64,000 nt of DNA from contig NZ_CP097263.1 of NCBI RefSeq assembly GCF_028622115.1, forward strand, positions 558,001 through 622,000, read 5' to 3'. Below are positions 1-8,797 of this stretch, piece after piece (positions within the stretch are counted from its first letter, which is position 1; each line of letters opens with the position of its first letter). The notes under the pieces are model-generated. The model did not search any database. It was given only the letters and a program-made list of their open reading frames with translations, and was not told the origin of the DNA. The translations under genes and the position numbers were made by a program. The stretch comes from Kutzneria chonburiensis (GTDB lineage: Bacteria > Actinomycetota > Actinomycetes > Mycobacteriales > Pseudonocardiaceae).

Positions 1-1
1 G

Positions 2-535
2 TTCTTCGTGTGGTCGAGCGAGGATGCCCCGGCCGTGCTCAAGGCCCTCGGCGACGCGCACATCGACCACATCGCTTACAAGACAACCGAATTGGCGCTG
101 GATGCGTTGCCGTTCTACACGGTGGCATGGACTTTCGGGTACATCGCGTCGGTCGGCGCGCTGCTGGCCGTGATCGCGGCGGCTTCGCTGCTGCTGGCCG
201 TCGGGGCGCGGCGCAGGCAGACGGCGTTGTCCGGGGCTCTGGCGACCCGGATGGGGCTGCGGCCGATCACGTTGATCACAAGTCATCTGCTGGAATTCGG
301 GGCGGTGGCCGGGGCGGTGCTGCTGGCCGGGGTGACGGTCGGGCTGGTCGTGGCCGCGTTCTCCGTGCCACGCCTGGATCCCGCGCCGTGGCTGCGGCCG
401 GTGTCGGTGCTGCCGGACTCGGTGATGTTCGTGGTGATCGCGGTCGTCATCGCGGCCGCGGTGGTCGCGGCGGCCGGTTGGATCGCGGTGCGCGGGGTGC
501 GCACCGCCCGAGTCGGGGAGCTCATCCGTGGCTGA
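2..535 (+). CDS. ABC transporter FtsX-like permease, C-terminal part (cut by window start)
   Basis: The frame is open to the left edge, so only the last ~178 residues are present. They show an extracellular stretch, then three hydrophobic segments (roughly residues 45-65, 95-118 and 135-160 of the visible part), then a cytoplasmic tail ending in a VGELIRG-like motif. This is the usual end of an FtsX/MacB-type permease: TM, loop with a conserved arginine-rich turn (GARRRQTALSGALATRMG), TM, TM. The stop overlaps the start of the first ATPase gene by 8 bases, so translation is probably coupled. Role by family: membrane subunit of an exporter or mechanotransmission ABC system. The substrate is unknown. 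Confidence 0.85.
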   Translation, partial: FFVWSSEDAPAVLKALGDAHIDHIAYKTTELALDALPFYTVAWTFGYIASVGALLAVIAAASLLLAVGARRRQTALSGALATRMGLRPITLITSHLLEFGAVAGAVLLAGVTVGLVVAAFSVPRLDPAPWLRPVSVLPDSVMFVVIAVVIAAAVVAAAGWIAVRGVRTARVGELIRG

Positions 536-1184
536 TGTCCTTGCCGCCCAAGGGGTCGGTGTCGACTACTCGACGCCGGCCGGCACCGTGACGGCGATCG
601 ACGATGTCACGGTTGTGGTGCCCGACAACGGGATCACGGTATTCGCCGGCCCGTCCGGCTCGGGCAAGTCGACGCTGCTGCGCGTGCTGGCGCTGGTCGA
701 GCGGCCAACGCGGGGCGCTGTGGATCTCAGCGGTGAGACGGTGAGCCGGCGTTCGCACCGGCAACTCCGAGCGCTGCGGCGTCAGACCATCGCGCTGATG
801 TTCCAGAACCCCATGGAGAATCTGCTCCCGGAGCTCACTGCCGCGCAGAACGTCATTGCCGCTGCGCAGAGTGCTGGTCGCACAGCCGATCTCGGGTTGC
901 TCGGCGTTGTCGGGCTCGATGGCATGGGCGATTACCGCGTGCCGGCGCTGTCCGGTGGGCAGCAGCAACGGCTGGCGCTGTGCTGCGCGCTGGCCCGTGA
1001 TCCCAAGGTCGTGCTGGCCGACGAACCGACCTCACAGCTGGACGACGCGTCGGCCGGTCTGGTACTGGAATCGCTGAAAGTATTGGTGGACCGGGGAGTT
1101 CCGGTCGCGGTCGCCTCGCACGACGACCGTCTGATCAGCCTGGCCGACCGCGTGGTGCGGATGGAATCTGGGCGGGTGGCGTGA
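528..1184 (+). CDS. ABC transporter ATP-binding protein (LolD/MacB type)
   Basis: A 218-residue nucleotide-binding domain of normal length. Walker A is GPSGSGKST at 41-49, the Q-loop is in MFQNPMENLL from 91, the signature LSGGQQQR is at 141-148, and Walker B runs into VVLADEP at 161-167 with the catalytic Glu. The GTG start overlaps the upstream permease by 8 bases, and the stop overlaps the next ATPase gene by 4 bases (GTGA). The order permease-ATPase-ATPase in one operon suggests a heterodimeric ATPase pair energising an FtsX-type permease. It would hydrolyse ATP at the inner face of the membrane. Confidence 0.93.
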   Translation: MADVLAAQGVGVDYSTPAGTVTAIDDVTVVVPDNGITVFAGPSGSGKSTLLRVLALVERPTRGAVDLSGETVSRRSHRQLRALRRQTIALMFQNPMENLLPELTAAQNVIAAAQSAGRTADLGLLGVVGLDGMGDYRVPALSGGQQQRLALCCALARDPKVVLADEPTSQLDDASAGLVLESLKVLVDRGVPVAVASHDDRLISLADRVVRMESGRVA

Positions 1185-1810
1185 TGGCGCTGGTGGCGCA
1201 GGGGATCGGCCGGTCCTTCCGGCAGGTCGAGGTGCTGCGCGGGGTGGACCTCGCGGTGGCGCCGGGTGAGTTCGTCACGATCGGCGGACCGTCCGGCTCC
1301 GGCAAGAGCGCGCTGCTGTCCATCCTGTGCGGCTTCGACCGGCCGGACGTCGGCAGCGTGCTCATCCGTGACGTGGAACTGGACGGCGCGCCGAGCTGGC
1401 AGCGCTGCGCCGTGCTGCCGCAGGCCCTCGGGCTGGCCGGCGAGCTGACGTTGGCGGAGAACACCGCGCTGCCGCTGCTGCTGACCGGGTCGCCGGAGGC
1501 CAAGTCGCGCAGCGTCGCCGTGCTGACCGAGCTCGGCATCGGCGAACTCGCCGACCGGTACCCGAACGAGGTGTCCTACGGCCAGCAGCAGCGGGCGGCG
1601 CTGGCCCGGGCGATCGTCGTCGAGCCCGAGGTGCTGCTGGCCGACGAGCCCACCGCGCACGTCGACCAGGCCAGCGCCGAAGTCGTGCTGACCGTGCTGC
1701 GGCGGGTCGCCGACCGCGGCACCGCCGTGATCGCCGCGACGCACGATCCCCGGGTGCACGCCGTGGCCGATCGGCAGCTTCGGCTGGACAAGGGTCGCCT
1801 CGTGGCGTAG
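1181..1810 (+). CDS. second ABC transporter ATP-binding protein
   Basis: 209 residues. Walker A is GPSGSGKSA at 36-44. The signature is changed to VSYGQQQR (Tyr in place of the first Gly of LSGGQ), followed by VLLADEPT with the catalytic Glu. The usual Q-loop region reads AVLPQALGLAGELTLAEN. The altered signature suggests one of its two composite ATP sites may be weak, as in asymmetric ABC pairs. It starts inside the stop of the preceding ATPase gene (GTG at 1181, or ATG at 1184). A lone duplicate ATPase is less likely because it is translationally coupled to the first. Confidence 0.92.
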   Translation: MMALVAQGIGRSFRQVEVLRGVDLAVAPGEFVTIGGPSGSGKSALLSILCGFDRPDVGSVLIRDVELDGAPSWQRCAVLPQALGLAGELTLAENTALPLLLTGSPEAKSRSVAVLTELGIGELADRYPNEVSYGQQQRAALARAIVVEPEVLLADEPTAHVDQASAEVVLTVLRRVADRGTAVIAATHDPRVHAVADRQLRLDKGRLVA

Positions 1811-1820
1811 CCAGGAGTAC

Positions 1821-2609
1821 ATGCGGGACGCGATGCGACTGATCGGCGGGGCCTGGCGCATCACTGTGCTCACCGGGGCCGGTGTGTCGACGTCGTCCGG
1901 GATTCCCGATTTCCGCGGGCCGAACGGCGTGTGGACCAAGGATCCCGAGGCGCAGCGGCTGTCGTCCTTGCAGGACTACCTCGCCGACCCTGCAGTACGG
2001 GTTCAGGCCTGGCGCAGCCGGGCCGTGCACCCGGCCTGGACGGCCGAGCCCAATGCCGCGCACGCGGCGCTGGTCGAGCTCGAACGCTCCGGCCGGCTGC
2101 GGGCGTTGCTCACGCAGAACATCGACGGCCTGCACCAGAAAGCCGGTTCTCAGGCGGTCGTGGAGCTGCACGGATCGTTGATCGAGACGGAGTGCCTGAG
2201 CTGCGGTGACCGGCGGCCGATGACCGAGGCCCTCGGCCGTGTCGCCGCCGGCGAGGCCGATCCGCCGTGCCTGGTGTGCGGCGGACTTCTCAAGTCGGCG
2301 ACCATCTCGTTCGGGCAGGAGCTCGACCAGGACGTGCTGCGGCGGGCCCAGCAGGCCACGTTGGACTGCGATCTGTTCCTCGCCGCCGGCACCTCGCTGA
2401 CCGTCTTCCCGGCCGCCGCGCTGCCGGAGTTGGCCGTACGGGCCGGGGCCGCGCTGCTGATCTGCAACGCCGAGCCCACCCCGTTCGACGACCTCGCCGA
2501 CGCCGTGGTGCGTGCGCCGCTGACCGAGTCACTGCCCGCTTTGGTGGCCGCTGAAACGATCGAGCCGCGTGGTCGCCTGTCGACGTGGGGCGATCCGGCC
2601 ACTTGGTAG
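1821..2609 (+). CDS. NAD-dependent protein deacylase, Sir2 family
   Basis: 262 residues, typical for a bacterial class III-like sirtuin. NAD-binding motif GAGVSTSSGIPDFRG is at 19-33, TQNIDGLH at 98-105, and the catalytic His is in ELHG (His117). A structural zinc site is formed by Cys125/Cys128 (CLSC) and Cys150/Cys153 (CLVC). The C-terminal GTSLTVFPAA stretch is the usual second NAD-contact loop. It removes acyl groups from protein lysines using NAD+. A CAGGAG ribosome site lies 4 bases before the ATG. It follows the ABC genes by 10 bases and could be in the same transcript, although no functional link is evident. The next gene has its own leaderless promoter. Confidence 0.94.
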   Translation: MRDAMRLIGGAWRITVLTGAGVSTSSGIPDFRGPNGVWTKDPEAQRLSSLQDYLADPAVRVQAWRSRAVHPAWTAEPNAAHAALVELERSGRLRALLTQNIDGLHQKAGSQAVVELHGSLIETECLSCGDRRPMTEALGRVAAGEADPPCLVCGGLLKSATISFGQELDQDVLRRAQQATLDCDLFLAAGTSLTVFPAAALPELAVRAGAALLICNAEPTPFDDLADAVVRAPLTESLPALVAAETIEPRGRLSTWGDPATW

Positions 2610-2622
2610 CTAGGGTGTTGTG

Positions 2623-4152
2623 ATGCGGGTCCCACTCACCGTCAGTGACTTCCTGGACCGTGCAGCGACGGTCCTCGCCGACAGCGTCGCGATCGTGGAC
2701 GAGCCGGCCCAGCCGGCCGATCCCGTCGCCACCACCACCTACCGCGAGCTGGCCGGGCGGGTTCGCGCCTGGCAGGCCGGCCTGGACGCGTTGGGCGTCG
2801 GCGAGGGCGAGCGGGTCGCCGTCGTCAGCCACAACTCGGCGCGGTTGATGGAGTTGCTGCACGCCGTGCCGGCCAGCGGGCGCATCTGCGTGCCGGTCAA
2901 CTTCCGGCTGCGGGCCGACGAGATCGCCTACATCGTCGAGCACAGCGGCGCGTCCGTGCTGTTGGTCGACCCCGAGCTGGACGACCCTCTCAAGGGCGTG
3001 ACGGCGCCGCACCGGTTCGTGTTGGGGGCGGAGACCGAGCAGCTCATGCGCTTCGACACCGAGCCGCGGCCGTGGTCGGCGCCGGACGAGGACGCCACCG
3101 CCACGATCAACTACACCTCCGGCACCACCGCGCGGCCCAAGGGCGTGCAGCTGACGCACCGCAACATCTGGACCAACGCCGTCACCTTCGCCATGCACGT
3201 TCGGGCGTGGGAGCGGGATGTCTATATGCACACGCTGCCGATGTTCCACTGCAACGGCTGGGGCATGCCGTACGGGTTGACCGGCGTCGGCGCGCGGCAC
3301 ATCGTGCTGCGCAAGGTCGACGGCACCGAGATCCTCCGGCGCGTTCAGGACCACGGCGTGACCCTGATGTGCGGCGCGCCGGCCGTGTGGAACGCCGTTC
3401 TCGACGCCGCCCAGACCTGGTCCGGCGAGATTCCCGGGCGCGACAAGGTTCGCATCGTCTGCGCCGGCGCTCCGCCGCCCACCCGGACCATCGCTCGCGT
3501 GCAGGACGAGCTGGGGTGGGAGTTCCTCCAGATCTACGGTCTGACCGAGACGTCGCCTCTGCTCACCTTCAACCGCACCCGGCCGCAGGACGTCGACCTG
3601 CCGCCGTTGGAGCGCGCCGCCAAGCTCTCCCGCGCCGGCGGGGCCGCCCTCGGCGCCCGGATCGCCATCTCCGACAGCGGTGAGGTGCTCGCCCGGTCCA
3701 ATGTGGTGCTCGAAGGCTACTGGGAGAACCCTGACGCGACCGCCGATGCGTTGGCCGACGGATGGTTCCACACCGGTGACGGCGGTTCCCTCGACGAGGA
3801 GGGCCATCTCGTCATCTCCGACCGCCGCAAGGACGTCATCATCACCGGCGGCGAGAACGTGTCGTCCATCGAGGTCGAGGACTGCCTGTTCAGCCACCCC
3901 GCCGTCGCCGAGGTCGCGGTCATCGGCGTGCCCGACGAGAAGTGGGGCGAGACCATCAAGGCCCTCGTCGTGCTCTCCGCCGAGGCCACCGAGGCCGAGC
4001 TCATCGCCCACTGCAAGCAGCGCCTCGCCGGCTACAAGGCCCCCACCTCCGTCGAGTTCCGCGAGGCCATCCCCCGCACGGCCACCGGCAAGATCCAGAA
4101 GTACAAGCTCCGCGAGCCGTACTGGAGCGGCCGGGACCGTAAGGTCAACTGA
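2623..4152 (+). CDS. fatty-acid/acyl-CoA synthetase (AMP-forming, ANL superfamily)
   Basis: About 509 residues, full length for a FadD-like ligase. The P-loop-like A3 motif [17 protein letters not shown] lies near 165-181. Also seen are the A5 motif YGLTETSP, the hinge region [36 protein letters not shown], and the C-terminal catalytic Lys in [11 protein letters not shown]. It activates a carboxylate with ATP and transfers it to CoA. Start choice: a -10-like TAGGGT at 2611-2616 is followed after six bases by ATG 2623, the spacing of a leaderless mRNA. A GTG at 2620 is the alternative. The closely following methyltransferase (1 base gap) is in the same transcript. Confidence 0.93.
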   Translation: MRVPLTVSDFLDRAATVLADSVAIVDEPAQPADPVATTTYRELAGRVRAWQAGLDALGVGEGERVAVVSHNSARLMELLHAVPASGRICVPVNFRLRADEIAYIVEHSGASVLLVDPELDDPLKGVTAPHRFVLGAETEQLMRFDTEPRPWSAPDEDATATINYTSGTTARPKGVQLTHRNIWTNAVTFAMHVRAWERDVYMHTLPMFHCNGWGMPYGLTGVGARHIVLRKVDGTEILRRVQDHGVTLMCGAPAVWNAVLDAAQTWSGEIPGRDKVRIVCAGAPPPTRTIARVQDELGWEFLQIYGLTETSPLLTFNRTRPQDVDLPPLERAAKLSRAGGAALGARIAISDSGEVLARSNVVLEGYWENPDATADALADGWFHTGDGGSLDEEGHLVISDRRKDVIITGGENVSSIEVEDCLFSHPAVAEVAVIGVPDEKWGETIKALVVLSAEATEAELIAHCKQRLAGYKAPTSVEFREAIPRTATGKIQKYKLREPYWSGRDRKVN

Positions 4153-4153
4153 C

Positions 4154-4945
4154 GTGAGCCGCTATCTGCTGGACAACCGCCGCCCGGAAGCCGGTGAACG
4201 GTTCGTCGCGCTGGCCGAGCTGTTCGATCCGTGGACGTTCCGCCATCTCGACGACGTGGGCCTCGGCGCGGGCTGGTGGTGCTGGGAGGTCGGCGCCGGC
4301 GGCGTCTCGGTGCCGAACGGCCTGGCCGAGCGGGTCGGGCCCGGCGGCCGGGTGCTGGCCACCGACATCGACGTGTCGTGGACCGAGCCCGCGGCCGGCG
4401 GTGCACTGGAGGTCCGTCGTCACGACGTGACGACCGACCCGCCCCCGGCCGAGCAGTTCGACCTGGTCCACGCCCGCCTGGTGCTCGTTCACCTGGAGGA
4501 TCGCGCGGCCGCGTTGCAGGTCATGGTCGATGCGCTCCGGCCGGGCGGCTGGCTGGTGATCGAGGATGCGGACCCCGCGCTGCAACCGCTGGCCTGTCCG
4601 GACGAGCGCGGTCCCGCCGAGGAGTTGGCCAACCGTCTGCGCGCCGCAACCCGCGCGCTGATGGTCGAGCGCGGCGCCGACCTCGCCTACGGGCGCACGC
4701 TGCCCAGGCTGCTGCGTGAGTCGGACCTGCTGGACGTTCGCGCGGAGGCTTACTTCCCGATCGGATCACCCGCCTGCACCGTCCTGGAAGCCGCCACCAT
4801 GCACCACGTTCGCGACCAGTTGCTGAGCGCGGGACTGGCGACCCCTGAGGAGATCGAGACCCACCTGGAGAACCTCGCCGCCGGCGACCTACAGCTCATG
4901 CTGGCCCCGATGGTCACTGCCTGGGGCCGGAAACCGACGCCTTGA
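4154..4945 (+). CDS. class I SAM-dependent methyltransferase
   Basis: 263 residues from GTG 4154, one base after the synthetase stop. The Rossmann motif I is [17 protein letters not shown], with the acidic motif II residue in LATDID and motif [18 protein letters not shown] followed by [13 protein letters not shown]. These are the normal SAM-binding landmarks of the UbiE/arsM-like superfamily. The C-terminal part has no recognised substrate domain. Its coupling to an acyl-CoA synthetase suggests a small-molecule or lipid substrate, but this is inference. The stop codon (4943-4945) lies inside the -35 box of the following MerR gene. Confidence 0.88.
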   Translation: MSRYLLDNRRPEAGERFVALAELFDPWTFRHLDDVGLGAGWWCWEVGAGGVSVPNGLAERVGPGGRVLATDIDVSWTEPAAGGALEVRRHDVTTDPPPAEQFDLVHARLVLVHLEDRAAALQVMVDALRPGGWLVIEDADPALQPLACPDERGPAEELANRLRAATRALMVERGADLAYGRTLPRLLRESDLLDVRAEAYFPIGSPACTVLEAATMHHVRDQLLSAGLATPEEIETHLENLAAGDLQLMLAPMVTAWGRKPTP

Positions 4946-4972
4946 CTCTCAAGTCGGTTGAGATCCCATAGT
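4942..4972 (+). promoter_or_regulatory. MerR-type promoter with 19-bp spacer and central dyad
   Basis: TTGACT (4942-4947) and CATAGT (4967-4972) are separated by exactly 19 bases. The spacer holds the inverted repeat CTCAA-gtcgg-TTGAG (4948-4962). Over-long spacers carrying a dyad are the hallmark of promoters that MerR proteins untwist. The start point would fall about seven bases after the -10 box, at GTG 4980. The regulator therefore probably controls itself. Confidence 0.75.
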
Positions 4973-4979
4973 GGCCGGT

Positions 4980-5966
4980 GTGAACGAGCTCTATCCCATC
5001 GGGGACGTCGCCCGCCGCACCGGCCTGAGCGTGAGCGCGATCAGGTTCTACGCCGACGAGGGCGTCGTCACGCCCAGCGGCCATACCGAGGGCGGCTTCC
5101 GGCTGTACGACGTGCACGCCATCGCCCGTCTCGAACTCGTGCGCACCTTGCGTGATCTCGGCGCCGGTCTGGACGACATCCGCCGGGTGCTGGCCGAGCA
5201 GACCACCCTGCACGACCTGGCCGTCGCGCATCTGCGGCTGGTCGAGGACCAGCTGCGCCAGTTCCGGGCCCGCCGCGCGGTGCTGCGGACCATCGTGCGC
5301 CAACACACCACTACGGAGCAGGTGAGCCTGATGCACAAGCTCGCGTCGATGTCCGACGACGACCGCGACCAGCTCATCACCCGGTTCTGGGACTTCGTGA
5401 CCGACGGCCTCGACGTCCACCCCGGCTACGTCGAGCAGCTGCGCGACCGGCGGCCGCACCTGCCCGACGAGCCCACCACCGCACAGCTCGAGGCCTGGAT
5501 CGAGCTGGCCGAGGTCGTGCAGGACGACCAGTTCCGCACGGCGCTGCGCGATCACCTGCACCGGATCTTCGGCACCGAGCAGGGCAAGCTGATGACCTCG
5601 CCGGAGATGATGGCGCATGCCGAGACGCAGCGGCAGCTCTTCCTGGAGGCCCAGGCGGCGCAGCAGGCCGGTGTGCCTACGACGTCACCGCAGGCCCGGG
5701 ACATCGCCGAGCGCACGGCCGCCCACCGCGCCGAAATGGTCGCCGCCATGACCGGGCGGCACGACGCCGCCAAGTCCCGGCGCAGCATGGTCGACTTCGA
5801 CCGGGGCCGGGCGGCCGAGCTCCGGGCCAGGATGACCGGGCTGAACCTGATCACCCGGTACGGCGCCTTGGTGGCGACGATCAACGGCACGCCCCAGCCG
5901 GATCCCGAACGAACGACGACGGTGCAGGAATGGCTGGCCGCCGCCCTGCGTCACGACCCCGCCTGA
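4980..5966 (+). CDS. MerR-family transcriptional regulator with large C-terminal domain
   Basis: 328 residues from GTG 4980 (331 if GTG 4971 is used). The N-terminal MerR winged helix reads YPIGDVARRTGLSVSAIRFYADEG with the wing GGFRLYD, then a coiled-coil dimer helix (LAVAHLRLVEDQLRQFRARR). Residues ~115-328 are an extra mostly helical domain of no family I recognise, rich in charged residues. It has no Cys pair for a metal, so it is probably an organic-ligand or multidrug type sensor. The 4980 start is preferred because it sits seven bases after the -10 box and GTG 4971 overlaps that box. It probably regulates its own promoter; other targets are unknown. Confidence 0.9.
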   Translation: MNELYPIGDVARRTGLSVSAIRFYADEGVVTPSGHTEGGFRLYDVHAIARLELVRTLRDLGAGLDDIRRVLAEQTTLHDLAVAHLRLVEDQLRQFRARRAVLRTIVRQHTTTEQVSLMHKLASMSDDDRDQLITRFWDFVTDGLDVHPGYVEQLRDRRPHLPDEPTTAQLEAWIELAEVVQDDQFRTALRDHLHRIFGTEQGKLMTSPEMMAHAETQRQLFLEAQAAQQAGVPTTSPQARDIAERTAAHRAEMVAAMTGRHDAAKSRRSMVDFDRGRAAELRARMTGLNLITRYGALVATINGTPQPDPERTTTVQEWLAAALRHDPA

Positions 5967-5977
5967 CACCGCTGTCC

Positions 5978-6006
5978 GGCAGTCGTGAATTGGTTTCATG
6001 ACTGCC
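5978..6006 (+). terminator. hairpin terminator after the MerR gene
   Basis: GGCAGTCGTGAA (5978-5989) pairs with TTCATGACTGCC (5995-6006) over 12 bp with one G-T pair and a 5-base loop. It starts 12 bases after the merR-like stop. It lacks a T tract, as is common for actinomycete terminators. Confidence 0.6.
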
Positions 6007-6196
6007 TCGGGCGGAGGCCTGGTCGGGCCTGCGGTGAGTGCGCCGTCAACCACCCATTACCCCTGCTGAGGGGCCTGTGCGTAGCACGTCGCTAGGCCAT
6101 TGGTGTGACACGTGTGGCTGATGATGGGTGAGTTTTGCACGGGGTATGTGGCGTGCGTGGGGCGGGAGTGGCACAGTGGCCTCGTGCCTGGTTGAC

Positions 6197-6228
6197 GCCG
6201 TTCGGCTGTGCGCAGTACGCCGAACGGC
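6197..6228 (+). promoter_or_regulatory. perfect 10-bp inverted repeat upstream of NlpC/P60 gene
   Basis: GCCGTTCGGC (6197-6206) and GCCGAACGGC (6219-6228) form perfect arms around a 12-base centre, 24 bases before the start codon. A TTGACG box (6192-6197) touches the left arm. The site may therefore be an operator between the -35 and -10 boxes or a hairpin in the 5' leader. Confidence 0.5.
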
Positions 6229-6252
6229 CCAACCTTCGCGAGGAGGTGCGGG

Positions 6253-7569
6253 GTGGTTCGAGCAGCGGTGCTGGCCGGGGTGGTGCTGGCCCTGGTGATG
6301 GGCTCGGCCGGAGCGGGCAGCGCGGCGCCCCCGCCGCCGAACAACCCTTCGGACACCGACATCAGTGCCGGCCAGGACGCGGTCAAGGACAAGGCGGCGA
6401 AGGTCGGCGACCTGAGCAACCAGCTGGCGGCCGCGGACGCGAAGCTCGAAGACCTCCAGTCCCAGGTCGAAGCCCGGATGGAAGAGGTCAACAAGGCCCG
6501 GGTCGACCTCGAAACGGCGCAGGCGGCGGCGCAGCAGGCTGGCGACGAGGCGGCGGCGGCCAAGCTGGAGTCGGACGCGGCGTCGAAGGCGATGGACGAC
6601 GCCCGCAAGCGCCTCGACGACTTCGCGGCGGCCAGTTTCTCGCAGGGCAGTGCGGTCGGCGGCTTCTCGGCCCTGTTCGACGCGACCAGCCCCGACAACC
6701 TGCTGGCCCGCGTGCAGATGCTGAACGCCGTCAGCGAGTCGGAGCTCAAGGCGATGGACGTGACGCAGCGGGCCGAGGTGGACCGCGCGAACAAGGAGTC
6801 GGCCAGCCGCAAGGCAGTGCAGGTGGCCAAGGAGAAGCAGGACGCGGCCGACGCGGCCAAGCGCAAGGTGGACGCGGCGATGGCGGCGGCGGTGGCCGCG
6901 CGGCAGAGCGAGGCGGCGCAGGAGAAGCAGCTCCAGTCGTCCAAGTCGGACATGGAGGGCCAGCTGTCGGCGGCCCAGGCCAACGTCACCGACCTCCAGG
7001 CCCAGCGCCAGCGCTACGTCGACTGGCAGGCGCAGAAGAAGAAGGAAGAAGAAGCGGCTGCGGCGGCCGCTGCTGCGGCGGCGGCCTCGCGACCGGTGGG
7101 CAACCGGCCGGCCCCGCCGCCGCGCCCGGTGCCGGTCGCGGCCGCCGGACGGGCGGCGGCGGTGATCGGCCGCGCGATGGCCGAGCTGGGTATGCCGTAC
7201 GCGTGGGGCGGCGGCACGCCGAGCGGCCCGAGCCGCGGCATCAGCGACGGCGGCGGCGACGCCGACTACTACGGCGACTACAACAAGATCGGCTTCGACT
7301 GCTCCGGCCTGATGGTCTACGCCTTCGCCGGCGTCGGCATCTACCTGCCGCACTACAGCGGCTACCAGTACTACGCCGGCCAGCACGTGCCGCTGTCCCA
7401 GATGGCCCCGGGCGACATGCTGTTCTACGGCAACCCCAGCAACATCCACCACGTCACCATGTACATCGGCGGTGGCCGCATGATCGAGGCGCCGTACTCC
7501 GGCTCCTATGTACGCGTGGTACCGGTGCGCTGGGGCGAGATCATGCCGTACGCCACGCGCGTCCTCTGA
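6253..7569 (+). CDS. secreted NlpC/P60 peptidoglycan endopeptidase (RipA-like)
   Basis: 438 residues. Signal peptide: VVRAAVLAGVVLALVMG with cleavage near GSAAP. Residues ~35-260 are Ala/Lys/Glu-rich coiled coil (many KDKAAKV and QAAAQQAGDE-like heptads). A poly-Ala and Pro-rich linker follows, then the NlpC/P60 domain at ~300-438. The catalytic Cys350 lies in FDCSGLMVYAF and the His in NIHHVTMYIGGG (399/400). It cuts cell-wall stem peptides outside the membrane, with the coiled coil acting as the autoinhibitory or partner-docking arm as in RipA. Start at GTG 6253 is chosen for the AGGAGG at 6241-6246 and the correct signal peptide. An earlier in-frame GTG (6208) falls inside an inverted repeat. 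The 3' end overlaps the MFS gene on the other strand by 64 bases. Confidence 0.92.
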   Translation: MVRAAVLAGVVLALVMGSAGAGSAAPPPPNNPSDTDISAGQDAVKDKAAKVGDLSNQLAAADAKLEDLQSQVEARMEEVNKARVDLETAQAAAQQAGDEAAAAKLESDAASKAMDDARKRLDDFAAASFSQGSAVGGFSALFDATSPDNLLARVQMLNAVSESELKAMDVTQRAEVDRANKESASRKAVQVAKEKQDAADAAKRKVDAAMAAAVAARQSEAAQEKQLQSSKSDMEGQLSAAQANVTDLQAQRQRYVDWQAQKKKEEEAAAAAAAAAAASRPVGNRPAPPPRPVPVAAAGRAAAVIGRAMAELGMPYAWGGGTPSGPSRGISDGGGDADYYGDYNKIGFDCSGLMVYAFAGVGIYLPHYSGYQYYAGQHVPLSQMAPGDMLFYGNPSNIHHVTMYIGGGRMIEAPYSGSYVRVVPVRWGEIMPYATRVL

Positions 7570-8741
7570 GGCCGCCGCAGCGTGAACGGCGTGGCCAGCG
7601 CCAGCACGCCGGCCACAGCGATCGCCTCGCGCGGCCCGATCCAGCTGGCCAGCAAGCCCCACAGTGCCGTCATGAGCGCGATGCTGACCTTGGTCGTGAC
7701 CGACCACGCCGACAACACCCGGGCGACGTTGTCGTGCGCGGAGTTCTCCAGCCGGGTGGTCGCCGACACCGGGGCGTAGATGCTGCAACACACGATGATC
7801 CCGAACTCGAGGCCGATCACCAGCAGCAGTCCGGGCAGACCCGGCCCGACGAAGGCCAGCCCCACCACCCAGATTGCCCTGAGCGCGCCGGAAAAGTACA
7901 GCACACGGTCCTGGCCGAACCGCCGCACGAGCGGCCGTGACAGCCGTGAGCCGACCAGGCCACCCAGGCACGGAATGCCGAACGCCAAGCCGTATTGCCA
8001 CGGTGTGAAGCCGAGGTCGCCGAGCATCAACACCGCCAGCAGCGGGGCGGTCGCCATGAGCAAACCGTTGTACAGCGCGGAGTTCACGAACAGCGGCCGC
8101 AGCACCGGGTGGCGCACGACATGCCGCCAGCCGTCGAAGATCTCGCCGGCACCGAGCTTGCGCGCCTGACCCGGTGCCGGCTCCTGGCCGTTGATCGCCC
8201 GAATTCCCAACGCCGACAAGAGAAAGCTCACCGCGTTGGCCACGATCGTGGTCAACGGCCCGAACGCGCCGATGGCCAGCCCGCCGGCCGGCGGCCCGAC
8301 AGCGGTCGCGGCCCAGGCCGTCGCCTCGAAGCGGCCGTTGGCCTGGAGTAGATCTTCCTTGGCCACCAACGACTTCAGGAACGCCCCGCTGGCCGCCGTG
8401 AACACGATGTCGGCCGTGGCGACCACCACCGACACCACGACCAGCTGCCCGAACGTCAAGGCGTGCACCAGATACGCCGCCGGCAGCGTCAACAGGGCCG
8501 TGAACCGCAGCAGGTCCATGGCCACCATCACCGGCCGCTTGCGCCGGAACTCGACCCACGGCCCCAGCGGCACCGCGACCAGCGCGCCGACGATCAGCCC
8601 GGCCGCCGCCAGCAGCGACACCTCGGCCGGCGTGCTGTGCAGCACCAGGATCGCCACGAGCGGGAAGGCGTCGAACGCGAACCAGGTGCCGACCGTGCTG
8701 GCCGCGTAGGCCGCCCACAGCCAGCCGAAATCCCTACCCAT
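7506..8741 (-). CDS. MFS transporter (MFS_3 / EntS-like exporter)
   Basis: 411 residues with about 12 hydrophobic segments. It begins MGRDFGWLWAAYAASTVGTWFAFDAFPLVAI and has the cytoplasmic loop PLGPWVEFRRKRPVMVAMD after TM2-3 and the TM4 region VFTAASGAFLKSLVAKEDLLQANGRFE. These are landmarks of the MFS_3 transmembrane secretion effector group. It probably exports a small molecule or drug by proton antiport. It is divergent from the LysR gene at 8824, so it is the likely target of that regulator. The start is set at the ATG on 8741 because residues before it are not MFS-like. The last ~20 codons overlap the NlpC gene on the opposite strand. Confidence 0.9.
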   Translation of the reverse strand: MGRDFGWLWAAYAASTVGTWFAFDAFPLVAILVLHSTPAEVSLLAAAGLIVGALVAVPLGPWVEFRRKRPVMVAMDLLRFTALLTLPAAYLVHALTFGQLVVVSVVVATADIVFTAASGAFLKSLVAKEDLLQANGRFEATAWAATAVGPPAGGLAIGAFGPLTTIVANAVSFLLSALGIRAINGQEPAPGQARKLGAGEIFDGWRHVVRHPVLRPLFVNSALYNGLLMATAPLLAVLMLGDLGFTPWQYGLAFGIPCLGGLVGSRLSRPLVRRFGQDRVLYFSGALRAIWVVGLAFVGPGLPGLLLVIGLEFGIIVCCSIYAPVSATTRLENSAHDNVARVLSAWSVTTKVSIALMTALWGLLASWIGPREAIAVAGVLALATPFTLRRPQRTRVAYGMISPQRTGTTRT

Positions 8742-8797
8742 ACGGCGATCTTCACGGCTGTCGGCCGTGCCGGCAAACAACCCCGGGCCGGCGAGCC

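Noticed and set aside
6208-6252. Start of the NlpC/P60 protein at GTG 6208
   Set aside because: It lies inside a perfect inverted repeat and adds residues before the signal peptide. AGGAGG at 6241-6246 points to GTG 6253.
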